Source: Cheiracanthium punctorium
Taxonomy: Eukaryota; Arthropoda; Arachnida; Araneae; Cheiracanthiidae
Reading direction: 5' to 3'
Assembly: GCA_038373885.1 (NCBI GenBank)
Contig: JAWZYV010019958.1
Location: 310,001 to 374,000, forward strand
Length of the DNA: 64,000 nucleotides
Position 1 is the first letter of the stretch. Every line of letters starts with the position of its first letter. The notes under the pieces are model-generated. The model saw only the letters and a list, made by a program, of their open reading frames with translations, was not told the origin of the DNA and made no database searches. Both the position numbers and the translations under genes were made by a program. Shown here one piece after another: positions 37,767 through 49,300 of this stretch.

Positions 37767-38082
37767 ATTATAGATGCTAGAATTATTATTTTTTTTTAAT
37801 GCCAAAAATATTTACAACTAGAAAATATTTACTACTTAAAAAAAAAAAAAAAAAATCTGAACAATTATGTAAAGGATCTCAATTCTTCAACTCCAGAATG
37901 AGGAACAGTTGGTTCCTTGATATACCAATTTTTAGTCTTATGTAGTGTTGCCAAATTTAAATCTTGTTCAGATGCTAGAATTATTATTTTCTTTAAATGC
38001 CAAAAATATTTACAACTGCTGAAAATCTGAAGAATTATGTATAGGATTTCAATTTTTCGACTCCAGAATGGGGAACAGTTGG
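37767..38082. repeat. Tandem duplication, about 200-bp spacing
   Basis: gatgctagaattattatttt...gccaaaaatatttacaact and ccagaatg(a/g)ggaacagttggtt both occur twice, at 37769-37915 and 37972-38083. Confidence 0.85.
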
Positions 38083-38174
38083 TTATACGCCAATGTACAA
38101 TGTGTCCCACCTAAATAAAAGACACAAAAGAGACTAACAAGAATGGAGTGAATATATTCGTATCTTTACATATG

Positions 38175-39170
38175 CAGGGATGTGCCAGCTAAAATTAAAT
38201 TTTGGAGCAATTTGTGGAGGAAGAAAAAAGACATTTTTGGAGCAAGAAAAACAGATTAGTGGAGCAATTTGGAGAAAGAAAAAGTCACTTTTGGAGCATA
38301 AGAATGTCAATTTTGAAATACAAAATTTATTTTTGGAGGGAAAGAGAAAAGTCAAAAGAATGGCAAACAAAAAAATGAAAATTAAGGAGGTTCTTAAAAA
38401 CTCTTAGCTTATAAAAAAAAAACCCAGTTTTTTTGGGGGGAGTGGGAGTCAAAAGCTTATGAAATAAAAAATTCAGTTATTTTATACATTGCTATACAAA
38501 ATATCTATTTTAAATCAAAAATACAATATTTACTAAACTATATTACCCCATTTATGCCTAGCGTCCCTTTTTTGGGACGGCATTTTCGCTATCAGTCGAA
38601 AGCGTTATTTATTTTTCCTAGCCTTTATTCACGAGTATAGAACCTCAACTCCACATAATATTTTAACATGACCCAGTAGGATGTTGGCATTTCAATTTTT
38701 ATACATAATGATTTTAAAAGATATCATCCTTTGCTCAAGAAGTTGACAGAAATTTATCTATTATTGCTGGTATTAGCAAAAATCAAAGTCTCAAACATAC
38801 CTGGGCACAAATGGGGTTAACTACCATCAGCAGCTAATAAAAAATTTGGTAACGAAAATTTACATATCTACATAAAATTAAATATAAAACAGAGGTCATT
38901 TTTTACTCTTAAGGCCTTGGAGGTTTAAACAAAAGGATGCCAAAGAAAAAATATTCATCTTTAAGATTAATAGAGAAAGATTGAAATTAGAATGCTTAGA
39001 ATGTGTGATGACTTTTGTAAAAATTCGGGAGATTTACAAACGTTTAAACATATATGGGAAAATTAAAAATGTAGCAGTTTTGCTGAATTTGGAGCAAAAA
39101 TGATCTTTTTGTAGCAGATTGGCACAACAGGATTGATTTGGCACAATTTGGAGCAGCTGGCACATCCCTG
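38175..39170. mobile_element. TIR element (CAGGGATGTGCCAGCT) inserted in a Tc1-like element
   Basis: 996 bp. Perfect 16-bp inverted ends, flanked on both sides by catatg. It contains the piggyBac-like MITE at 38547-38816. No transposase is seen; the interior is rich in ttttggagca repeats near both ends. Confidence 0.85.
38547..38816. mobile_element. piggyBac-like MITE
   Basis: Inverted ends CCCATTTATGCC and CCCCATTTGTGCCCAGG; right flank TTAA, left flank TTAC (one change). Contains gcgtcccttttttgggacgg, a short hairpin. Confidence 0.6.
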
Positions 39171-39176
39171 CATATG

Positions 39177-39660
39177 ACATTAAGTACACAATGTGGCATA
39201 TCATTTACCAATCCTTGTAACATCAAAATTATCCCAGTGTTCAATGATGGCGGCCTTCAATTCTGCCACAGACAGAAACTGTCTAACATTTGCATATTCA
39301 TCCCTACTGAGGATACCCCAGACATTTTTTTTTTTTTTTTTGGTGTGTGTGTGTGTGTGGGGGGGATTAAGATCAAGCGAAAAGGACAGGACACTTTATA
39401 AAACACCCCATTCTCGGAAAACCAATCTCCGGAGGATTCTGCATGAATGGGCATGTTGTCCAGTTGGAATATCAAACTTCGGTTACCAATTCTCTCTCCA
39501 AATGGCAGCAAATAGGTTTCTAGGATTATTTAGTAATCGGTAGCTTTCATACAACCTGAGGGAAAAGTCAGGTTAATTTTACCATCAGCTAAAACTTTTC
39601 TACACCATTTAATGAACTACCACATTCTTCTCTTTTGGAGAAGATTTTCTCATGTCATGG
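39177..39660 (-). pseudogene. Tc1-like transposase, degenerate
   Basis: Minus-strand blocks in order: LLPFGERIGNRSLIFQLDNM then PIHA with the second catalytic Asp, SLDLNP, then VWGILSRDEYANVRQFLS and AELKAAIIEHWDNFDVTRIG. Family knowledge: this is the end of the DD34E domain of Tc1 transposases. The I-E-N that should follow NP is replaced by a (TG)n/(T)n microsatellite at 39326-39366, removing the catalytic Glu. Further upstream (up to about 40100) the similarity is too faint to trace. Confidence 0.8.
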
Positions 39661-40263
39661 CAATAGAACACAATCCTGTCTGGGACATCCAAATTGAATT
39701 TTTTAAAAAAGGAATTGAATTTTTTTTTATCACGCTCACTGGCACTCAACAATAAATTGTTAAAAGATAAAGGTTTGATGATATGCGAACAAATTTCCTC
39801 TTCTTCACTTATGGATGGATAGTTTTCGACATGAAATGTTGTTTCTTTTGCTAAAAGACAAGAAGGTGAGGACTTATGTGTAGAAACGCTTTACATGGTG
39901 GTAAACTTAACATAGCTTTCTTACAGCCTGAGAGAAAAGCCATCTATTACCAAGAAAGAAAAGAAGTTTTAAAATATAAATAAATCAAGCTTTTTAAAAG
40001 GGAAAAAGTTTAAAACATACAAATTTGTGAGCCATGTGCTTTCTAACAAATAACTGTATCCACTCCTGGCTACGATTCAATTTGCCTGTTTGGTGATAAT
40101 GACATTGTCAAAGTGAAAATGACCAATTCCACAATCTTCAATTACTCTGTACAGGATTTTCATGCCCTGTGCTTGTGATGAGTAAAATGAACATTTTCAA
40201 GAGACTTTATAAGCAAGCGATTATTTTAGCAATAAACTATACATTACAAATATTTAAATATTT

Positions 40264-40269
40264 TTTATT
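40264..40269 (-). terminator. RPL36A polyadenylation signal
   Basis: AATAAA on the minus strand, about 26 bases after the stop codon: a very short 3'UTR, as usual for ribosomal protein mRNAs. Confidence 0.65.
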
Positions 40270-40294
40270 TTAAGAAAAAACTAAATACAGCATT

Positions 40295-40315
40295 TTAAAA
40301 CTGGATCATTTGGCC
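40295..40315 (-). CDS. RPL36A: RPL36A exon 5 (last six codons and stop)
   Basis: Reads GQMIQF and TAA after a TTTTCTCAG acceptor, matching the invariant C-terminus of animal eL42. Confidence 0.94.
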   Translation of the reverse strand, partial: GQMIQF

Positions 40316-43300
40316 CTGAGAAAATAAAAAATAAAAGTGAATTAGTAATTTATAAAACATAAAAGTAATAACACTTTAAAATAATTATGGATTAAAGTCA
40401 TTAAAAAAACTTATATTACCTAAAAAACCACTAAAACTATTTTGGTTGCAACTTTACAGCCATCTTAAGGTGTTCTGTCTTCTTGTTTTTGCTGCTTCAG
40501 CTCCAGCCTCATCCATACAAGCATGAGCCATTTTTAAAATATTGATATAGAAAAAAGGGTACAGAAACAAGAAGTACGCATAACAAAAAGAAGGCCTTGG
40601 AGATTTTACAGAAGTAATAAATGATATGACTCACACACACATGGATGAGGGATAGAACAGCATGCCGAGAGCATTAAAAACAAAAAAAGACATAACAGGG
40701 GTCAAACCAGGAATTTTTTCTAGGGTCCCATTTTGTTGAATTTCAACATTTATTTTTGTAATTTTCATACCAATTTTTGTAAAAGTGACTTTTCTTAAAA
40801 CAATATATAATATAAAAAATTAAAATATACAGTAAAATGCAAAAAGGCTATTTTAATAAACCACATGTTTTGTGCATTTGCTGCCAAAAGAGCTGTAGTG
40901 ATTTTTTAGGCAACGCTTTTATAATTTGAAAGAATAACACTATAGTAGACTCTTGACTTAAGTGAAAATTTCACAGTGGGATAGGGTATATATTAGGAAG
41001 CCCGAGCCCGAGGACTTTTAATCCGAGCCCGAGCAATATTATTTAAATCTGAGCTTGAGCCCGAAAGTTTAACTAAAGATGAAAAAAAAAAAAAAAAAAA
41101 AAATTCAATTACTTCATTGATAGAATACAATAAATTTTGCCGTTTGTGCAAATTAAAGACAAATAGAGTTGCAAACTCCCAATGCACTTTCGAATTCTTT
41201 GTATCCATCCTTTATCAAAAAATGTCGGATCTCATGACTAACTAAGGAATATAAACCGCCGTTCTAAAATACCCAAAGAACTTCACGTACCTTCTAGGCA
41301 CCCGTGCCTCTATTTTTATTTATTTATTTTTTATAAGTACTTTTATTTTCCTCATGAATCGTTTTTTAAAAACCGTTTCAAGCAGTATGTTCAATAAAGG
41401 AGAAATTTTTCACGAGCCCGAGCACAATTGTGAATTACAGAGCCCGAGCCCGTCTCATCTCTAGTATATATACAGGGTTATTCAAAATAGATGTTAAGGC
41501 GATTATTTTTCAAACCGTAAGTGATCGAAACATACTTCTAATTAGAACTCTGCACAAACTGTACTCGGATACAAGTCTATTAATAGGTAAAAATCTGGAA
41601 TCTGAGTCTCCTTAAATAGCTTAAAGTTTTGAAGTTTTATTAATTTTTGAGAAAAACTGAATATTTTCACAAAATAAAGCATTTATTTTTTTATGAAACT
41701 GTTCTTCTGTACTCAATGTATTTGCTGTAATAACCACAAAAAAAAAAAAATTACTCGTGTTGTCAATGTAGAATATAAATTATCCACAATAAGGAGAAAA
41801 ATACTTTACTTATGAAAATTCTGTCAATATTGACAAATGATCATGTGTTGCTTTCAAAAGCAAATATTTAGCTTTTAGTCTATTAATATTTATTGTGTAT
41901 ACAACCTAAAAATACATTAGTTTGGATTTCTATGATATTTTTGAGCTGCATGGTTAGTGCATTACACATCTCATATGTATTATCAGAAAAGACAGTGCAA
42001 GCACAGGCCGTGCAATTGAAATTTCCTATGCTTTAATAATTTATTACAAGCAAAGCTGGTTTAGAAAATGACATGGGTGCTACAAGGTGTGATGGAACTG
42101 TGGTAAAAACAAGACAAAAAGGAGGAGTCATACAGTTATTGGAGCATCGATTCAGCCGTCTGCTTCAATGACTCATTTTTCTTCTAGCCATTTAGGTCAC
42201 CTAAATGAGCTATCACTCAGACACCTCTTTATATTGACGGACAGACAACTGATCCCAAGAGTCAACAAGGACCAATTGAAAAATGTCTCGCAGCCTGCAA
42301 GAATTTACAGATTGCTGACTTTGTAGCCATAAAATTCAAGCTGCTTCAAATAAATGTTTGAGCACGTATCAAGATTATTTGAAGCAGTTCGAATAGGCAA
42401 ATATTCCAGAGTTAGCGTGTCGCCAGCCTGGATGCCTATCTCGATGGTTGACAACACTAAAGTAGTATCGAGTAGTCCAGATTTATGTTTTGATGAAAAA
42501 TCCTTTACATTTTGTAACATTTATAATGAGCTTATGCACCGAGCTCTCAGAATAAAGATACACCAAAACCGTGTGAAAGGTAATTTCTTCAACAGGAATG
42601 AATGGTCACAAATGTCAATGAATCGCCACATGCCACTAAATTGTCCGTCGAAGAACTCGAAGTAATAGTGAGCAATGGTTAACAGGAAATTTCTTTCTTT
42701 TAAAAGATACCGGCTCATACCCAAGCCACTGAACAAGAAATCAAGCTAGTGACTGAGGCTTCACAGAAAGTTTGTGGAGAAGAGAGCTGTGAAGGAGTGA
42801 CCGCGAGCACCATTCAATCAATGAATATAATGCCTACATTTAATTCCAAAGATAAGTACAACTTAATTGCAAATCCAAGGACAAAATGGATGGTTTGGAC
42901 AAACGAACGAAAATCTGCAGATTGAAAACTATCATAAGGTCACAAGGAACCAAGTTGTGTTTTACCAGATTTATTAAAATAAGCCAAGACAGTGTGTAAA
43001 GAATTAAGAAATCAAGATACCTGATCATTTGCCAATATTGATAGAATCTACAAAAATCAAGCATATTGCATATTTTGCTTAGTTGCAGATAATTCCTATT
43101 CTGCATTAGGACTACAGAAGTAATTTTTTGTTTTACAGCAAACGTAATGATTAAAGAAGACAAGATTACTGATTTTTTTTTTTTTAGAAAGTAAGTACTT
43201 TATGAAAATTTTCATTTTTTTTTCTCAAAAACTAATAAAATTTTGAAATTTTAAGTCACCTGAGGGAAAAAAAAAAAAAAAAAAAAAACTTTGCACACTA

Positions 43301-46300
43301 GCCGATTTGGAATTCGAAAATTTAGCCAACCCTAATATACAACTTTAAAAAACACCATAGTTATTTTAGGCACATATAAACTAACCTCAAAGTTTTTTTA
43401 AGCCATTCCCTAACTATATATTGCCATTTCCCACATAAAGTAATGAATAAATGCATTACGGCTTTTTTTACTGCTGCGAAAAACCTCGTGCTACAGACGA
43501 GGAATTAATTTTAGATTCAAGACACATACTTGTTGAAAACGCACATTAAATCCAATCACATGATAGTAGCAAGAGTCCACTATATTGGGTGCTAAGAGAT
43601 ACAATTAAAAGAATTGTTTCTTAATAATAGGGAGACAATATAAAAGTGTACCTTTCTCTTCTTATCACCACCAATCTCAAAATGTTTACATCTCTTAATT
43701 GGCAATTGTTTCCTGTATTTACAATCTGAGCATTCCATTCTTAACACAATCTTCTTTGTAGTTTTTGCCTATAGTAATATTTCAATTATTAAAACAGTTA
43801 CTTATTTAATGCATACACTAAATGGCAAAAAATTGATTTTAAAAAGAATAAAACAATGATTTGGGGGTTCAAATAGAAATTTAGCTTTTACAATGAACCG
43901 AACCAACGTGATGGTTTACAGGAGTACCAGAATGTAGAGATATAATTTCCTTTATTTTCCCCGACTTTTTTCAGTTTCGCTGAACAAAATTCATTCTCCC
44001 GACTTCCCAGGTCTTTAGAAACCCAGTTATGGATCATTAATCCATAAATTCAATTCTTAAGAAAAGAAATTGTGAAAGTTTAGTTATTTCATATTTGTTT
44101 TCAATTGTCATAAACATGGCACCAGAAAATATTCATTATAATTTAATAATTCACCTTTATCAATATATGCTATCCTATGACATTTTCAATAATTTTTTTA
44201 AATATATAATTGAGTGATTCCACAGCATTATGATCCTTTATGCCATGTCCGCAATAAGCTTGATGGGTCGTAACAGGGGAAAAAAAAAATATATATATAT
44301 AGCATACTATTTTTTAAAAAAAGCTATTCATCGAATTCAATTTTTTGTTTAGTTATGAAGATTAATCAAACTTGCTGCCGACATGACAAAAACATTTGCA
44401 GTACTGTGGAATCACACTCTTATGTGTGCCATCCTATTTTCAAGAATTGAATATGGAAAGAAACCTATAAACATGTTTGAAATTGCGTCATTACATACAC
44501 CTATTAGTCTTTAATGTATTATTTTTAAGACTATAATACTTAAAAAGACTTGATTGACCCTTGATACCGTAACATAGCAAAAATCAAATATTTTGGTTCC
44601 TTTTCCAGTGAGACAATTTAACAAAAAATAGTAGCTTTAGACACTAGTTTGTAAAAATCTGATGTGTCCAACACATGACTTCCTTGCACGTCTATTAAAT
44701 CAAAAATATTTTCTACGCACTTCCTCTAAACTTATTTGTTTGAAAGAGATAAAATATCAATAATAGTAAAGTTTAGCGATTTCTAGCCAAATACTTCGAT
44801 ATCGCCAAGCTGAGTTCAATTTGAAAGATTTCCTTCTGACACTTTATTTCGCAATATTTCACCAAAAGCCGACAAACTTGAGAAAGTTTGCGAGATTTTG
44901 GGGATAGCCAAAGTAGTCATTGACCACAGACTTTCAATGAATTGAATGCATCCATACACCTTAATGTATTTAAAGTCATTTGGCTCTGTAAATAAATTCC
45001 CAGTCGATTGCTGTCAAAAAAGATATTGGAAACAGATATTATAATATAGCTCTAAATACAAAAGTTCAAAATTCTACGGGTTAAAGTTTTAGAGTTATAC
45101 AAAATACGAAATAATTTTTGGTGCCAAATTTGGCGATATTTCGGCGAAACGCGCCAATGTCGACGACATTTGGCGAGATTTTAAGCATGGGCCAACAATG
45201 ACAGATTATCGCCAAATTTGGCGATATTTCGCCAAAACTCGCCAAGAACAATGACAAATGGCGATACTTTGGGCATGGACCAAATGACCGACTATCGCCA
45301 AATTTGGCGACATTTCGGAAAAACTCGCCAAGGTAGAGGACAGACGGCGAGATTTTGGGCATGGACCAAACAAAGACTGTCTACAATTGTATTATATTGA
45401 AGATGTCCATAGACATTAAAGTACTGAAATTCTTTTCGGTGGTCCTGTAAATAAACTCTCCAGTAGATTGGAACCAAAAATCGAGATGCACAAGTAGATG
45501 TTACAACAATCTTATATATGAAATTTCATAATAGTTGTTAAATATGCACACACGTACACCAAAAGTCGCCAAGCTTGGCGACTTTTGGCATAGTTCTTGA
45601 GGGAGGCACGTGACCGTGGTCGGGCCATTACCTAACTTATGTGGTAGGACGGTATTGTGCTTGAAATGGATGAATGCCCCTAAAATTGCCATTGACCGTA
45701 ATGTATTGGAAATCTTTTGAGTGTTCCTGTAGCAGAACTGTAAATGATAAAGACACTTTTTTAAATGGAGAAATTCATTTTCTAACTCTTTACAGCATAT
45801 ATCACTTCTGAGTCGTTTGAAATAGCCCAATACCTCTAAAAAACGCTTTGATGAATTTCGGCCCATAGAGCGTAATGTATTTCGAATCTTTTGGGCGGTT
45901 CTGTAGATAAACTATACAATCGAATGGAACCGAAAGGGGAGGTGCACAACTAGATGTTACAACAATCCTAAATATAAAGTTTCAACATTCTACGCCTAAT
46001 AGTTTTTGAGATATGCGAGTTTAATGAATTTCGGCCCATTGAGCGTAATGTATTTCGAATGTTTTGGGTGGTCCTGTAGATAAACTATCCAGTCGAATGG
46101 AACCAAAAGGGGAGGTGCACAACTAGATGTTACAACTATCCAAAATATGAAGTTTCGACATTCTACGCCTAATAGTTTTTGAGTTAGGCGAGTTCAATGA
46201 ATTTCGGCCCATAGAGCGTAATGTATTTCGAATCTTTTGGGCGGTCCTGTACATAAACTATACATTCGATTGCGACCAAAAGGGGAGGTGCACAACTAGA

Positions 46301-49300
46301 TCATAGAACAATCCTAAATATCAAATCTCAACTTTCTACGACCAATAGTTTTTGAGATATGCGAGTTACATACATACGTACGTACAGACGGCATGGAAAA
46401 ACTGACCACAATAGACTCGCCGCTGGTCAAAATGAGTTGCAGACGCCTTAATATGATCGTGCATGCTAGCCTACGATGAGATGCATTGAAAAAAATTCTT
46501 AAAATTAAATTTAGAGGTACTCAAAATCGTTTTTTTTGTCGAAATTTGGCCCCCAAAATTTTTCGGGATCACATTACTTCCTTATACTACGTACAAGGAA
46601 GTAAAAATAGTGACTCTTTAGTTAAAATAGTGATCAGTGAGAACCTTGCTATAAAAAAGAAGAAGCAAATTAAAATGCAAAATTCAGCAATTCTCAAGAT
46701 GCATCCAGATCTTTAAGACATCTGTTTTAAAAACTTCCATTGGTGTGTAATGAGCACTGATTGAACAAATAAAAGGGGAGGGCACTTTTTAAATAATGAA
46801 AAATTATACCTTGAGCTCAAATAGTCTTACCCTTTCTTATACTGTGTTACTTTATAAAAACATGAAAAATAATTCCACACAGACATGATTTACACAGCAA
46901 TGTTATTTTGATTTAATTCTATACATATATAAAACTAGTACACTAAGAAAAAAATTTAAAGTACCTTTTTACGAAAAATAGGCTTAGTCTGACCACCATA
47001 ACCTTGCTGTTTTCGATCATACCTTCTTTTACCTGTAAATTAAAAATATATGTCTGAGTTCAATATAAGACTGTGCCAATTGTAAAATACAACATAAGGC
47101 AGTGATTTTGTAAAAATAAAGTTCTTCATTTTTACAAGTGATGTAGGAAAGCAGAATCCTTGTAATCCATAAATTTGTAAGAAATGAAAAATATAAATAT
47201 ATAATTGAGGTTAAAGCTTAAAATTCCCTTTTTTGGTTAGTAGCCACTGGCCGGTAGACTCGTAAACTTTAATGGCCAGTTGTTTTAGGCACACAGTTGA
47301 GGAAGGTGGTCGATTCCGATGTCCCCCTTAGACAGAGGTACATTTGTAGTTGGTTACTTATTTACAAAGATATATTATGCAATTTCAAATCCTCTCTACT
47401 TCTGCATTGCTGGGAGAGAGAATAAGAATTATTTTTATCACCTGGGTGATTACTTGCATATTGTTAAAACTATCTGTCTGTAGTTGGTCAAGCAATGCAG
47501 TAAGTGAGATTCCTTGCTTAAAATTTTCGAACATTATGGTCCGCAGCTGCCACCACTCAGAAAGTGCTCTTTCTTTCTGAAGCTTAAAAACTGTACAGAA
47601 TTCTGCAAGTTCTTTTTCGCCATACTCATTTAACTCCCCAGAAAAAGATGGAAAGAAAGCTGCATCTAAAATGTCAGCAGTGCAAACACATATCGACTTT
47701 CCTGGCCCATCTTCACCAAAGAAACGTCTCATTATATTCGCACTAGCACTTTTGCATGCTTCATGACAAGGAGACACAGGGTATGTGCACAAGACTTCTG
47801 AGCAGAGACATAGCCAGAAATTTTTCATGGGGAGGGGGGGGGGGGTTACGACTACTGCAACTCACATATATGCATGCATACATGTGTGTGATAAGGCAGT
47901 GAAGAATTATACATTTTGAATGGCAAAAAATTCCTTATGGGGGGGGGGTATGATCTCCCAACCCCCCCTGGCTATGCCCCTGTTTCTGAGCATTTGCTTG
48001 TGGGGAGGGGGAGGGGCAGTAAGATTATAAAGGAAGGGAAAAGATTTTAAATATAAAATGCCCAGAAGTCTTAAGGAACAAAAGTCTTTTTATTGAGAAA
48101 ATTATTTTACTTTTATTTTGATGTTCTGTTTTGCTAAGTTCATTCATGCTTGCCAGCATTCAAAAAACAAAATCCAGGAGATTTTTAGGAAATATATGTG
48201 CTTTTTTAAGACTTAATTCCAAAATTACTTAGTGTATGGTAAAATTATTATGAAAACTCCATAATATATACTTGCTAACGGTCCTAGGCAGAAACCAGGA
48301 AATTTTGGTTTTTAAAAAAAATAAGTAAAAAAAATATGTCCCCCCCCCCCTCCGGGAGGACGATCATCATTTCTGGACATTTTTTTGTATAATATTATAT
48401 TTTTACTTACTCCTATTTTACTTTGATTACTTAAAAAAAGAAAACAATTGCATGGCATGTAGTTAGTAATAATTTATTTCCCCCCCCAAATCATGCAAGT
48501 ATTTCAGTTTCTGCTCCATGTATGCATGTTTAAATAATGATTTTTTCTCTTTGAATATCTCTCTGGTAACATAAATAAATTGTTAATGAAGATTGCAGAC
48601 AGAGCATATTTTGTTCTCCTTCTACCGCCCTTCCTCCTCTATTAATCAGCAGGTGATAAACGCATTCCTCTCAGCTGCGCTGGGTTGTTTTTTCTCCATT
48701 CCCTTTTGATACACATTTGTTTGGAGTTTTTTTTTTAACATTACGGCGATTTGTAATATTATTGATATCGTCTTGCAGTTAGAAATTTGGATTCCATTCT
48801 AAGTTTTGGCCAGCTGTGCAGTCTCTGTACCAGTTAATCCACCTTTTTTTCTAGTTTTTCAAGGCATATTGCTACTTTTGTTTGCTTTAGCTTTTAATGA
48901 TACGAAGGATTTTTTCTTCTGGCTGGAAGAGCAGAAGTCTTCTGTCAAAATCGGAAGCATACAAAATTAAGTATGAAAATTTGCCAGACTCTAAGGAGAA
49001 CAGGAGTGTGGACTCCACGGACCGCAAGGTTTAGAGGGTTCGGCTCGTTCAGAGGGAGGGGGGACACAGTTAACGCACGGTAGAATTCATCCATGGGGGA
49101 TGAAAACGGTGCGATCTGTTGATGACTTTGGCAGGTGCCATATGTGCGATCTGTTCATAGATTTTGCCGGTGCGATGTGCGATTTCTTGATGGGTTTTTC
49201 TAGCTCCACCATTATATTGGCCTGGCCGGTAGTCAGAATTTTGTAAATCGCCAGTTTTTTAAGTTTAATCGCTACCTGGCGACTAGCGACCAGGAATTTT

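Noticed and set aside
42305..43163. Cluster of overlapping 71-107-codon frames on both strands
   Set aside because: No recognisable domain, no consistent splice structure, no conserved motif; left unannotated.
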